A stretch of 64,000 nt of DNA, from positions 21,452,044 to 21,516,043 of the forward strand of contig NC_072897.1 of assembly GCF_027943255.1 (NCBI RefSeq), given 5' to 3'. Of this stretch, positions 33,445 to 44,345 are shown one piece after another. Source of the DNA: Anastrepha obliqua (taxonomy: Eukaryota > Arthropoda > Insecta > Diptera > Tephritidae). Both the position numbers and the translations under genes were made by a program. Numbering within the stretch: position 1 is the first letter of the stretch; each line of letters begins with the position of its first letter. The notes beneath the pieces are model-generated. The model did not search any database. It had not been told where the DNA came from and worked only from the letters and a program-made list of their open reading frames with translations.

Positions 33445-35101
33445 ATGCCCCATAAGGACATGCGTCAACCCTCGCATGGCCTCCCTGCTTCGGCACAGAC
33501 AACCATGGGACCCTTTAAGGACGACTACACACTACGGGTTTGGATAGCGGCTTCGAGTGAGGACCCACTCAATACAATAATGAACAATAAAACAACAACA
33601 ACAACAAACAACAACACAACTAGCAAAACAATAAACAAAGCCTCAGACGGTGGCGGGAACTCGGAACCGAGTCCCAAAACCAACTCCCTCAAGACAGGAG
33701 GAGCGAAATCGCCTCCTAGGAAATTTTTGCCCCGGGGGGCAGTCTCTAGTGGGGGTAACGCATCGGAATCGATGCGGAAGGTAGTAACCAAGGGAGACAC
33801 CGAGGGAAAGTCGGAACCGACTTTCAATGCTAATCGGGGGGTAAAAGGTGGGAATCCACCTTTGATAGGTAGCGGAATACAGGCGATGGATGGGAAAGCC
33901 AGCACCAGCAAGGGGCTTTCCTCTAGTTTTCCGGGGACTTCGGGAGCATCTCTCCGGGGACCCTCCACTAGGCCTAAACGGCAGCTAGGGCAGAGCAAAC
34001 GGTTCTTCTCTGATCTTCGTATGGCTACCAAGATCCTGGAGCGCTACGGTGGGCAGAATGACTCCCAGGTATCTGAGAAGCATTCTCAGACGCTCGAGTG
34101 GGCCAGGAAGGTCATTAGGGGAGCAGAGGAGGGCAGTGAAAAAGGAGTGGAAGCGAATGCGCCACAATCGGACTCGGGAGTTAAAAGACAACGCTCCCAG
34201 GAAGAGGATATCCCGCAAGAGAAGAGGCCCAGGATTGGTGGTGGCCCGCCAAAATCATTTAGCGAAGTCGCTAAACAGGCGGGCTCGATCATTCTTGGAG
34301 TAATGGACAGCGGTAAAGAAGACGGCGCTATCTCTAGGGAGGAATGGAAGAGGGTAGCGTCCGCCATCTCCGCAGTATTTATGAGGGTAGTGAGGGAAAA
34401 GCCTGCCCCCCCTCCCAAGCTGTGAAAGTGCCGGATGGCACTACGGTTCGTATAAAAGAATCGTCTGCGCTGACGAACGGTCAGCCTCAATGTACAGGGC
34501 GGCAGCAGCCTTGGTGGGAGAGATATGGGAGGGAGCTAAGCTGAGGGTAGTGGACCGAAAGGATCTACCTGTATGTCCGCGAGCACATGTCTGGCTCCCC
34601 TCCGAACCCTCTGCTTCGAAGGAGTTGGAGGAAATACCCTGCTACTGCAACCCTACACTTCCCACGCACAACTGGAGGGTGCTGAAGGTGGAGAAGACTG
34701 AGGGATCCTATCGCCAAGCGCTGATTCTGCTGAATGCAGAGTCTCTCAGTCCTCTCGCTGAAGAAAAAGGGGTCATTAACTATGGCTTCGAGAAGGCAGT
34801 CCTTAAGGTCTACCAAACCGATGCCAGAGGAGATGCCCCTGCACATCCGGACGTACTGGGAAACGTAATGCCCACAGTGGAGGAAGCTGCTGTGGACATG
34901 GAAGTGGAATCCGTCACGTCGGAGGGTGTCAATGCAGATGACGCTCGCTCTTTACCGGGGTCCGTCATAAGCATCGGGTCGTTCTTCGACAGGGCGGAGG
35001 CGGAGAGGCTTCTGGCCTCTGAAAGCGAGGACGCCGTCTTTGGGGTGATGGAGAGGATACTGGAGGATGATTATTCTTCAGATAAATCTTCAACATTCTA
35101 A
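33445..35101 (+). pseudogene. Loa-type ORF1 (Ser/Lys-rich region plus DUF4780-like domain)
   Basis: RNA-binding, particle-forming ORF1 product. From the ATG at 33445 the first 326 codons are low-complexity: a (CAA)n/Asn-Thr run near 33580-33620, Ser/Gly-rich and basic stretches, then a short helix. A stop at 34423-34425 is followed in another frame (34490-35101) by ALVGEIWEGAKLRVVDRKDL, RAHVWLP, NWRVLKVEKTEG and ALILLNAESLSPLAEEKG, resembling the DUF4780 domain found in ORF1 of related elements, and an acidic tail. One indel near 34400-34480 therefore splits an otherwise complete ORF1. Confidence 0.75.
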
Positions 35102-35109
35102 GGCGGCGT

Positions 35110-38100
35110 CCTTGAGCAAGATGGAGCTGACATAGTCCTGATCTAGGAACCATGGCTGAGCAGCAACGGCATTTCTGGGCGCAGGACGAAAAGCTACAAT
35201 CTGGTGGCGTATAGCGGGACAGGTAAACCAAGATCCTGAATACCCATCAGAAGGGAACTTAACGCATTTATTTTGCCTAATTTCAGCAATGAAGACATTG
35301 TAACGGTGAGCCTGGAGGGCCCTTCTGGGAAACTATGGCTGATGTCAGTCTACATGGCACATGACGACGAGGTGGAACCACCTCCGGTGCTGCTAAGGAA
35401 AACCCCAGCCGCAGCAAAACGCAGAAAAATCGGCGTTATTATAGGCACTGACGCGAACTCCCATCACACCTGCTGGGGAAGTTCAAACATCAATGCAAGA
35501 TGTGAGTCACTTTTTGATTATATTCTAAACGAGAACTTGTATATTTGTAACAGGGGTAAAGACCCCACTTTCATTACCGCAGCCAGAGAGGAGGTGCTTG
35601 ACCTCACTCTGGCTTCTTCTTTACTGATAAGCCGAATCTCCGATTGGAAGGTGCTAAATGCTCACTCCTTCTCGGACCATAGGTACATTCAGTTCTCTCT
35701 CGCTGAAACCCGTCCAATAAGATCCCCCTAAAGGAACCTGAGGAGGACGGACTGGGATGCATACAACAGAAATTTGCTGAACCTACTCCCCAAAGCACCG
35801 GGAGGAAATCTAAATCTATCGGAAGATTCGATCGACGAACTGGTGGAGACTTTCATCTCAGCTTGCAACAATGCCCTAGAAAACCTAGAAACGTAGAGGG
35901 CTGCCATGAGTCTTCCAGATTTAGACGAGTACTCACGAAGAGTTCCGCTCCCTTGGGGTACTTAAGAGACGAATTGGGACGCTGGGCGATGAGCAGCGAG
36001 AAGTCACTAAAGTTACTTCTCGACGCCCATTTTCCGACGAGCCCAGCACCTAGCAGCACCGGCCTGAAAAGCAGTTCAACCTGCACTCGAGACCGGGGCT
36101 GGTTGCTGGATAAGCGCCGCCTGTCTTGGACCATTGAATCCTTTAGGCCCTTCAAGTCGCCTGGTCCTGACGGCATCATTCCTGCACAACTGCAAAAATC
36201 AGTGGAGATATCATGCCCTTGGTTGAGCCCTATCTATGCGAGCTGCGTAGCCAGGGGCTATATACCGAGGTCATGGAGGGCCGTGAGGGTTGTCTTTATA
36301 CCCAAGGCAGGCAAGTGCTCGCATGCCTCCCCTAAGGACTTCAGGCCAATCAGTCTCTCATCTTTTTTGCTAAAATCCCTTGAGAGACTGATTGACCTGC
36401 ACATAAGAAGCGAAATTCCTCGGGGTCGGTTGTCGCATACCCAACATGCTTATTGCAAGGGCAGATCGGAATCTGCCCTACATACAATCGTGGAAGAAAT
36501 CGAAGAGTCTCTTTCTCAGAAGGAGCTTGCGGTGGGCGCCTTCCTCGACATCGAGGGGGCTTTTAACAACGTCCTCCCGGAGGTAATCACCAGGTCTCTG
36601 GGTAAACTGGGGGTCGAAACAGACCTGATCAGATTTATCTAATTATAAAATGCTTAGCGACAGAACTGTCGCGGCAGAATGGGGCGGCATCTCCATTCAC
36701 CGGCAGGTGAGTAGGGGCACTCCGCAAGGTGGTGTTCTCTCGCCTTTCCTCTGGGTCGTTGTTGTAAATGACTTGCTGGAGGAGCTGGTGAAAGGGGGCT
36801 GCAGAGTTGTTGCCTACGCGGATGATGTCGCATTAATCGTCAGAGGAAAATTTGTGGATACTCTGTACAACCTGATGCAGGGATATCTTAACGTAGTTGT
36901 TAGATGGGCAACGGACTGCGGCCTGTCGGTGAATCCTCTTAAGACGGAGCTCGTCTTATTTACTAGGAAATATAAAATACCCAGAGCTCAACTTCCCTCA
37001 CTAGGGGCGCTCCTCTGATGCTTTCTGACAAGGTTAAGTACCTACGGATTATCCTTGACAGCCAGCTTACATGGAAGCCCAATATTGAGGAAAGAGTGAG
37101 GAAGGCAACAATCGCCTTGTATGGCTGCAAGGGCGCAATTGGTAAAAGATGAGGCCTCTCGCCTAGAGTTGTTTTCTGGCTATACAATACTATTGTAAAG
37201 CCTATCTTGTTATATGGAGTCATAGTCTGGTGGAACTCACTAGAGAAGACGACGTTGGTGAAGAAGCTGGAGAGAGTCCAGAGGTCGGCACTCATTGGAA
37301 TCAGTGGGGCGCTTCGAACGTTTCCCACTCTGGCGCTCAACGCAATGTTAAATGTGGTACCCGTAGACATCGCAGGCAGAATTGCCGCCTCGCGTACCGC
37401 AATCAGACTGAGGGGCTGGAGCTATAAGCTTAACCTCACTTATGGGCACTCAAGCATTCTCAGAAACTTCGAGTTCATCCCTCTGTCAACGGATCAGTGT
37501 AAACCCTCGTTTAGCCCAACCGGAACCTTCTCCACTTATATTCCGTCAAGGGAAGAGTGGACGGAGGGCTACACTTGGGGGCAGGGACTGCTGAACTTGT
37601 TCACGGATGGATCGAAGTTGGAAGGAAAGGTTGGCGGAGGAGTCTTTTGCGAGGAGCTCCCCATCCGACTCAAATTCAGGCTACCGGACCACTGCAGTGT
37701 GTTCCAGGCAGAGGTAGCCGCAATCAAGGAGGCAACCGATTGGCTGCTGAAATGCGTATTAACGGTCAAGAAAGTAAATATTTACTCCGACAGCCAAGCG
37801 GCAATAAGGGCCCTCGGGTCTATGACGGTGCATTCGAAATTGGTCAAGGAATGCTTGACCTCGCTTTTGACTGCGTCCGAATTCTTTAACATCAGCCTCA
37901 TCTGGGTTCCTGGTCACAGCGACATTGCTGGAAACTGTGAGGTGGATGAGCTGGCCAGACAAGGGACATGCGAGGTGATTTCCCCGCGAAGGGAGAGAAT
38001 CGGGATCCCCCTGACTACTTGTGGTCTGCTCCTGGAAAGATGGGCATCGCACCAACTCAGCGAGCGCTGGGCAAGTACACAAACGTGTAAGGTCGCGAAG

Positions 38101-38427
38101 TCCTTCTGGCCACGTGTGGGCTCGGGCGAGCTTCTGAGGCTGACAAAATATCAGCTCTCCAATCTCGTGGGTTTTCTCACAGGACACAATGCGCGAGGAA
38201 TGCATGCTGTGAGACTTGGAATCACCTCGAGTCCTTTTTGCGATGGATGTATGGAGGATGAGGAGGAATCATCTCAGCACCTTCTTCTTAGCAGCCCTGC
38301 TCTGGCGGGGCTAAGATTTAGGCATCTTGGCTCCTACTTCTTTTTCACGCCTGCTGATATAGCTGGCGCTGACATTAAAAATCTGATGAATTTCATCAGC
38401 AGCATAAAGCGGTTGACGCAAGCATAG
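35110..38427 (+). pseudogene. Loa-type ORF2: endonuclease, reverse transcriptase, RNase H
   Basis: Endonuclease: EPWLSSNG (after a TAG at 35144-35146), GTDANSHHTCWGSSN (about 35446-35490), HSFSDHRYIQFSL (near 35665-35700). RT: FKSPGPDGIIPAQL, DFRPISLSSFLLK, AFLDIEGAFNNV (catalytic Asp), RGTPQGGVLSP, VVAYADDVALIV (YADD about 36814-36825). RNase H: FTDGSK (about 37600), FQAEVAAIKEA, IYSDSQAAI and GHSDIAGNCEVDELAR supply the D-E-D-D residues; the last 406 codons are open. Frame breaks: TGA at 35237-35239, shifts near 35730, 36640 and 37020-37200. All domains are present, so lesions are few and recent. Confidence 0.85.
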
Positions 38428-38608
38428 TCATCGTTCGTAATCCGTACGCTCCTAACCATCCCAGCACCACCTCTCCCCGCCCTCTCCCTGTATCCCATCG
38501 GTCTTTCTCTCCCGCCTCACCCCTCCATAATGGCATCACAAAGGACGAATCCTTCTTCGTCCAAGTGTGCCCATTCCCTGGGCAACCATATCAACCTACC
38601 TACCTACC

Positions 38609-40348
38609 TAGTCCAAAGTGGCACTTGTGGGCAAGAGAGATTCCACGTTAGATTTCAAGGCTGACATTAGTATCGGTGTTAATGCTTGTTCCTGAATAAA
38701 CGAAGTCCTTTACAACCTCGAAACTATAACTGTCAACAGTGACGTGGGTGCCGATAGGCATACGCGAACAATTGTACGCTGTTATAAAATATTGTGCCTG
38801 AGCGATTAAGTTCTGCAGCTCGTACGATGCTCTCCAACATCAGGTTAAAGAAGTCACACGATAGCGAGTCACTCTGTCTGAAACCTCGTTTGATATCAAA
38901 CGGCTCGGAGAGGTCCTTCCCAATTCTGAAGGCAATGCTGGTGTTGGGCAATGTCATCTTGTATAGCCGTATTAGTTTTGTGGGGATACCAAATTCAGAC
39001 ATCGCGGCATACAAGTAGCTCCTTTCCGTACTGTCGAATGCAGCTTTGAAATCGACGAAAAGATGGTGTGTGTCGATTCTCCTTTCATGGGTATTTTCCA
39101 AGATTTGGCGTATTGTAAATATTTGGTCGATGGTAGACTTTCCAGGCTTAAAGCCACACTGATAAGGTCCAATCAGTTTTTTGACGGTGGGCTTCAGCCT
39201 TTCACACAATACGCTCGCTAGAACCTTATAGGCGATATTTAGAAGACTAATCCCGCGGTAATTGGCACAAATTGCAGGATCGCCCTTCTTATGGATTGGG
39301 CAGAGCACACTTAAATTCCAATCGGCAGGCATGCTTTCATCCGACCACATTTTGCATAGGAGCTTATGCATGCACCTTACCTCGCCGCCATGTTTGAATA
39401 GCTCAGCCGCCAGTCCGTTGGCGCCCGCGGGCTTGCGGGTTTTTATCCTCGTTATCGTTTTGCTCACCTCGTCATGATCGGGTAGCGGAACGCCAATTGT
39501 GTCGTCGACGATTGGGGTATCGGGATCTTCACATTCTCTGTGACATGTGCAGCTATCACTATTTAGATACGTAGGGATGGAGAAATGTTGCTCCATTGCT
39601 CGTACATGGCGGTTGGTTGGGGAGTACTCTCTGAGCGCAGCAGTGAGAGTCGAATGGCGAATCTTCCGGCTGTCTGTTGTGATTGCAGCTTTTCGAGGTT
39701 GAACATTCTTTGCGTAGGTAGATGTACGTTTTTTGCTACACAGAGGCATGTGCGGAGTATGGCCGCAACAAGGTAATGATTCGAGTCTATGTTGGGTCCT
39801 CGGATCGTATGTACATCTAATACACTAGAAGCGTGTCTTCCATCTACCACAACATGATTGATCTGGTTTCGCGTTTTTCAATCAGGAGACAGCCAGGTAG
39901 ATTTGTGTATCTTCTTATGCTGGAATCTGGTGTTGCAGACCACCATGTTTTGAGCCCCGGCGAAGTCGATCAGCCTCTGTCCGTTACCGGATGTTTCGTT
40001 GTGCAGGCTGAATTTTCCGACTGTGGGACCAAAAATTCCCTCCTTGGCCACCCTGACGTTGAAGTCGCCACGCACGATTTTTATTTCGTGGTGGAGGAAG
40101 GAATTTTTGGTCGCATTGTCCTTCTCTTCCATCGGGGTATGTGCGCAAATTAGCGAGATGTTAAAAAAACGGACTTTAATGCGGATTATAGGGAGACGCT
40201 CGTCCACCGGAGTGAACGACAGTACTTGGTGACGAAGTCTCTCTCCCACAACAAATCCGACACCGAATTTGCGGTCCTTTGCATGGCAGCTGTAGTAGAC
40301 GTCGCAAGGTCCTATGTTTTTCTTGCCTTGCCCTGTCCGTCGCATTTT
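38609..40348 (-). mobile_element. RTE copy B, 5' portion (endonuclease and RT)
   Basis: Minus-strand remainder of copy B. Endonuclease pieces: RRTGQGKKNIGPCDVYYSC (40280-40345), ALICAHTPMEEK-like, GDFNVRVAKEGIFG, HASSVLDVHTIRGPN (near 39800-39850). RT: NRHVRAMEQHF joined directly to LNSDSCTCHRE at about 39565, showing a deletion of about 370 bp relative to copy A; then VDFKAAFDSTERSYLYAA and KRGFRQSDSLS. The 5' end is truncated at the position equivalent to 2702 of copy A, next to the duplication CTCATGTACTT at 40349-40359. Confidence 0.85.
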
Positions 40349-40359
40349 CTCATGTACTT

Positions 40360-41230
40360 ACCATTTACAAAATCAATCAGCTGGATGGCCGTCATGCTAT
40401 GTGTTTTGTTGTTGTAAAAATTTATTATTCTTATCATTTTATCTTGCATACTTTCGTCTTTGTTTTCTTTATCGGGCCTCAGCAAGCGTATGTTTTCATT
40501 GATTGTGTTATGTAGTCTTTCAATATCGGCGTTAGACGTATGGTTACTATTTGAGGTATAGTGAATATCCATATTCTCTTTTTTTAAAATTTCTGCATCG
40601 GTATAGCCGTAAATCCTAATTCAGTATCCACAATAATTTTATGTATTTTCCCGTAAGTATTGATTATCAGCAATAGTTTTGTTTTGAATTCCGTCCAACT
40701 TCTACCGTTTATTTGAATTGCTAAAGCGAATTTTGAGAATTTTTCGATTGCTGTCACAAAGAGTTTTTTATCTATGTAATATTTCAAGAGATTTATATGG
40801 GGTTTCCGTAATTTTATAACGGATCCTTGGAGATTTCCTGTCATATTTTTCTAAGTTACAAATTTTACAATTATTTGTGAACTGAGTTATCCTTTGATTC
40901 TATTTCGGATTGAAAATTCGCGTAATTAATTCCTTATATACCGCCCGAATTCCTATAATGCTTGCCGAGGGGCGACCGCTATTAGAAAACTGTTTTTCTT
41001 AATTTTGGTGCTTCTCCGAGATTCGAACCTACGTTCTCTCTGTGAAATCCAAATGGTAGTCACGCACCAATCCCTTGAGCTACGGCGGCCGCCTGTTACC
41101 TATGAGACTATCGTAAGAATTATGAAATTTTATTATGTAAAATTTTAGTGTTTTATTTGTTCCAATGTCGCTAAATTCTTCGAAAATACGTATTATGACT
41201 TTTTCGTTAACGTTATTTTGATGTTGAAGG
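40360..41230 (-). pseudogene. Errantivirus B integrase (N-terminal and core), split by a SINE
   Basis: On the minus strand: FHNSYDSLIG (near 41105), then across the SINE GIRAVYKELITRIFNPK and NCKICNLEKYD (zinc-binding HHCC region), KKLFVTAIEKFSKFALAIQI (core, first Asp missing or shifted), KIIVDTELGFTAIPMQKF (second Asp region) and NADIERLHNTINENIRLLR (third acidic residue, near 40480-40540). Continues at 32548. Several frameshifts. Confidence 0.7.
40965..41095 (-). mobile_element. tRNA-derived SINE head (3' truncated)
   Basis: The minus strand from about 41095 reads GGCGGCCGCCGTAGCTCAAG followed by GGATTGGTGCGTG (A-box region) and, 35 bases on, AGGTTCGAATCTC (B box), then CACCAAAATTAAG. Pol III boxes in the right order and spacing with no CCA end or complete cloverleaf indicate a SINE head and not a tRNA gene. 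The body ends near 40965 at CCCCTCGGCAAGC. From memory, a SINE with this head is common in fruit-fly sequences. It sits within errantivirus B pol. Confidence 0.7.
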
Positions 41231-41339
41231 GTTTTAATTAAAAGTGGGTTGGTTGAATGAATGAATTAAAACAGGCGCAACAAGTGCCTATTATAAGTTT
41301 CATAAAACCTATCTTTGTTTTTATTATTAATAAATGGTA

Positions 41340-42340
41340 ATTTATTCCTGAGGCTGACTCCTGAAAATTTTCAGCTACTTCTATTTCTGCTATGTTCATA
41401 AGTTCTGGTTGGTTTCTAAAAGTTGGTCTGTGGAATGAAATGAATGAGAATGAAATTTGAGGATTGTGGTTTTGTGGGTATGCTTGTTGATATGGGCGGT
41501 GTTGTTGGAATGGTTTTTCGTATGGCCGGTGTTATTGGAATGGTTGTTGGTAGTCTCTTCCGTTATTTTAGGTCATTTATTGGAAGTTCTTTCTGTGGTT
41601 TTGGAATGGTTGTTGGGAGTTCCTGTATTGTGCGCTATTTCTACTTCGGCTACTATCTTTTTTATTGTATTGTGTGTTGTTTCCATAGTGGTTACTATTC
41701 CTATTATTTGAGTTTTAAATTCTGGGCCATTCCCATTATTGTTCCCAATATATGCAATAATGGGAACAATAAAGGGAATGAAACAGTATATCCATAGCCT
41801 GTTCTAAGTCTTCTGGGTTCCTAAAGAATAGGTTGGATTTCATTGCCTCAGGGATTTTGGTTTTGAAGATGTTGAGGACAGTGCGTTTGTTGTTCATGGC
41901 ACTCTGTCTAGTTGCTTCGGTTTCTCCTAGAATAATTACTAGTTTGTTATTCAATCTGTGTAACTTGTTTTTCACATCGTTGAAGAAATCTAAGGTGTTT
42001 GTTCTAAAAGTCACGCTTCGAAATCGTCAAAAAAGTTCTTCGCAGGAACTCCTGTCCCCAAAATTATTCTGTAGTGTATTTTTAATATCTGGTCAAGAAG
42101 TCGCGTGACAGTTTATTTCGTTTGCCTGCCTTGCGTTTCCTTTGAGTTTTGATTTTATTATGTCCGACAAAAGTAGTACGACAGTTCGTCATATGTTTGT
42201 AAGTGTGGGTGTATTCTGTCAATAAGTGTAGTGAACGTCCGTAAATCTTTTGAGTCACCACAGAATTGAGATAAGTTGTTTAGGTATTTCAAAAGGTTTA
42301 TAGTTAATCTGTTCGTTGGCGCTTCAGCCTGTACTGCCAT
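41340..42340 (-). pseudogene. Errantivirus B gag
   Basis: Starts MAVQAEAPTNRLTINLLKYL at 42340, continues DLRTFTTLIDRIHPHLQTY, then in another frame RTVLNIFKTKIPEAMKSNLF and NPEDLEQAMDIL (capsid region, near 41780-41880), followed by an Asn/His/Pro-rich region (41450-41720) and AEIEVAENFQE (near 41375) where gag normally ends and protease begins. Structural polyprotein of the particle; no zinc knuckle seen, as is common in errantiviruses. At least two frame breaks. Confidence 0.65.
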
Positions 42341-42382
42341 TTTTAGTTTTTAGTTTTAAAAATATATTTAAAAAGTGCTCTC

Positions 42383-43145
42383 TCGATAACCGCTTACGCT
42401 ATCTTGGCCAAGTTTAACAAAGCGCGCCAGTCGTTACTTCCTCGTGCTAACCGGCGCCAGTTGGACATACCAAATGAAGTCAAGTCCTTCTCCACCTGAT
42501 CCTTCAAACGCAAAGGAAGGCCTGCTCTTCCTCTGCTACCACCATCTGGTACCGCATCGAATACTTTCAGAGCCAGAGTGTTTGCATGCATTCGGACGAT
42601 ATGACCCAGCCAACGTAGCCGCTGGATCTTTATTCTATGTCTATGTCGTCGTAAATCTCATACAGCTTATCGCTCCATCGCCTGCGATATTCGCCGTTGC
42701 CAACGTGCAAAGGTCCAAAAATCTTACACAGAATCTTTCTCTCGATCACTCCAAGCGTCGCTTCATCGGATGTTTTTATCGTCCAAGCTTCTGTGCCATA
42801 CGTTAGGACAGGCATGATGACAGCCTTTTAGAATGTTAGTTTTATTCGTCGAGAGGGGACTGTACTGCTCAGTTGTCTACTTAGTCCAAAATAGCACTTG
42901 TTGGCAAGAGAGATTTTACGTTGGATTGCAAGGCCGATATAGTTATCTGCTGGTTCCTAAATAAACGAAGTCTTTTACAACCTCGAAATTATAACTGTCA
43001 ACAGTGACGTGGGTGTCGATAGACGAGTGCGCCGACTGTTAATTTGATGCCAGGAGGTACTTCTTTTTGTCCTCGTTCCCCACCCGACCCATTCGCTTTG
43101 CCTCTTTATCCAGTTTGAAGAAGGCAGAACTAATAGCGCGGTTAT
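42383..43145 (-). mobile_element. RTE copy C, 5'-truncated
   Basis: Minus-strand 3' part of an RTE element: begins at the position equivalent to about 4745 of copy A (NNRA-ISSAFFKLDKEAKRMG region), runs through PVLTYGTEAWTIKT and DIDIE to WRRLARGSNDWRALLNLAKI and ends near 42383. Very close to copy B in the shared part (for example YEIYDDIDIE). Target duplication not clear. Confidence 0.85.
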
Positions 43146-43252
43146 TATTTTAAAATGCCACTTTAACTAAAGTTCCGTTACGGATATTGAAATATCCAAT
43201 ATCCTTTATTAGGTAACTCAAAAACTGAAGGATTTACACGCGAGGATACACG

Positions 43253-43273
43253 GGTATCCTACCGACTGCGCCA
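43253..43273 (-). promoter_or_regulatory. Primer-binding site of errantivirus B
   Basis: The minus strand reads TGGCGCAGTCGGTAGGATAC right at the inner LTR edge, the tRNA-Ser-type primer site used by 17.6/297-like elements. It fixes the element's orientation and the LTR boundary at 43274. Confidence 0.75.
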
Positions 43274-43908
43274 CTTATTTCTCCGATACGAGGAGCATCG
43301 AAAAAAAAAATAAAACAACTGGTTTGAACTTCAATCAATAAAAAGCGATCATTCTTTATTTTCTTCTTTCTTAAATACTATTATTTTGTTTGTTCCTGCA
43401 TTTTTATTGGAAATTTAGCTATACAAATATAAATTAATTTAAAATAAATGTTTACATAATAATTCCTAGGAAATTTGACTGATGCGCTTTGTTAGCAGAA
43501 ATGCACCTGAACAAAGTATAACAATTCTTTTGAAAAAATATAAAGTTATAAATATATATTAAAATTCTTTGGAGTTAATAGTGCATTTTGTTAATAGTTA
43601 CATTTTTGTTAGCGGAAATGCACCTGAACTAATTATAGCACTTCTTTGGAAAAATAGAATTAATAAATATGTATATATTAAAAAAAAAATAAAATTAATG
43701 AATTTATAAATATATATTAAAATTCTTTGGAAATAATATTCTTTGCAGCGGATAAAGTATTCAAAATAATTGATAAGATTCTTAATAAGTTAAACAGCAT
43801 GTGTATATGTGCACGACCAAAATAATGTTAAGGGAACAGAGGGGGACACTATTACTAAGAGAATAGTGGGAGACACTATAACTAAGGGAATAGTGGGAGA
43901 CACTATAA
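43274..43908 (-). repeat. Errantivirus B 5' LTR (right)
   Basis: Bounded inside by the primer-binding site and outside by TTATAGTGTCTCCC at about 43908. U3 carries three exact-length 27-bp tandem units (43830-43856, 43857-43883, 43884-43910). A second internal duplication repeats ATATATTAAAATTCTTTGGA at about 43552 and 43715. Only part is shared with the left LTR. Confidence 0.7.
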
Positions 43909-43914
43909 CAATTA

Positions 43915-44345
43915 ATCTCGAGCCCCAGTGTGTGTGCTCCCCATTGAAGTCACCGCCCATTAAAAATCAGTTATCGTGACTATTAATTGGCTCTATGTAT
44001 TGGTCGCATTTGATCTGATGTTTTGGGGGACTATAGAATGCGGTGACTGATAAATACTTATCGCCCTCCACTTTTATGGTTATTGCTTGAAATTCAGGTA
44101 TAGAAATGATGCCTTCTTCGTAACGTTTTCAATATATTGCTTTTTATAATAATAGTAGCGCCTCCTCGTACGGCGTTGTTTGGGTGAATTGAATGATATG
44201 TATTGTAGTTTTTGAATTTGAGGTATGACTGCTAGGTGAAGTGCGTCTCAGATATTAGACAGATGTCGATTTTTTCGGTTTCTAAAGTCATTTCCAGCTC
44301 GCTTTGGTGTTTAAACAAGCCGTTTGCATTCCATAGCATTATTTT
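43915..44345 (-). pseudogene. Jockey-clade ORF2 endonuclease, N-terminal part
   Basis: Minus strand from about 44345: IMLWNANGLFKHQSELEM, then TEKIDICLISETHF (catalytic Glu), SYLKFKNYNTYHSIHPNNAV, RGGATIII and, near 43950, GGDFNGEHTHWGS. Frame changes occur. It follows ORF1 directly, as in Jockey elements, and is cut at 43908 by errantivirus B. The endonuclease tail and RT at 23237-25465 have the same orientation and lack just this part, so they may be the other half of this copy. Confidence 0.7.

Larger units (their letters stand above)
33088..38608 (+). mobile_element. Loa-type non-LTR retrotransposon, near full length (5521 bp)
   Basis: Inserted in RTE copy B and flanked by a 13-bp duplication TAGTCCAAAGTGG (33075-33087, 38609-38621). 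Contents: a GC-rich 5' leader, ORF1 (33445-35101), ORF2 with endonuclease, RT and RNase H (about 35110-38427), a short 3' UTR and a (CCTA)n tail. Codon and base composition (GC-rich) contrast sharply with the AT-rich host DNA. A handful of frame breaks, otherwise well preserved. Clade (Loa) is judged from domain order and the RT wording (LDIEGAFNNV); it could be another RNase H-bearing I-group clade. Confidence 0.85.
29990..43908 (-). mobile_element. Errantivirus B: minus-strand gypsy-type element with nested insertions
   Basis: Right to left: LTR (43274-43908), primer-binding site (43253-43273), gag (about 42340-41340), integrase (41230-40360, then 32548-32250), env (32240-30900), LTR (30790-29990). 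Protease and nearly all of RT are deleted between 41340 and 41230. Later insertions: RTE C (42383-43145) in the leader, a SINE head (40965-41095) in pol, RTE B (32560-40348 overall, itself holding a Loa element) at the end of integrase, and a terminal-inverted-repeat element in the left LTR. Without insertions it is only about 4.5 kb. The left LTR lacks its outer part. Confidence 0.8.

Noticed and set aside
40965..41095. tRNA gene
   Set aside because: Pol III boxes are present but the cloverleaf and 3' half are not; better explained as a SINE head.
43233..43273. tRNA-like sequence near the LTR
   Set aside because: It is the retroviral primer-binding site and adjoining leader, complementary to a tRNA end.
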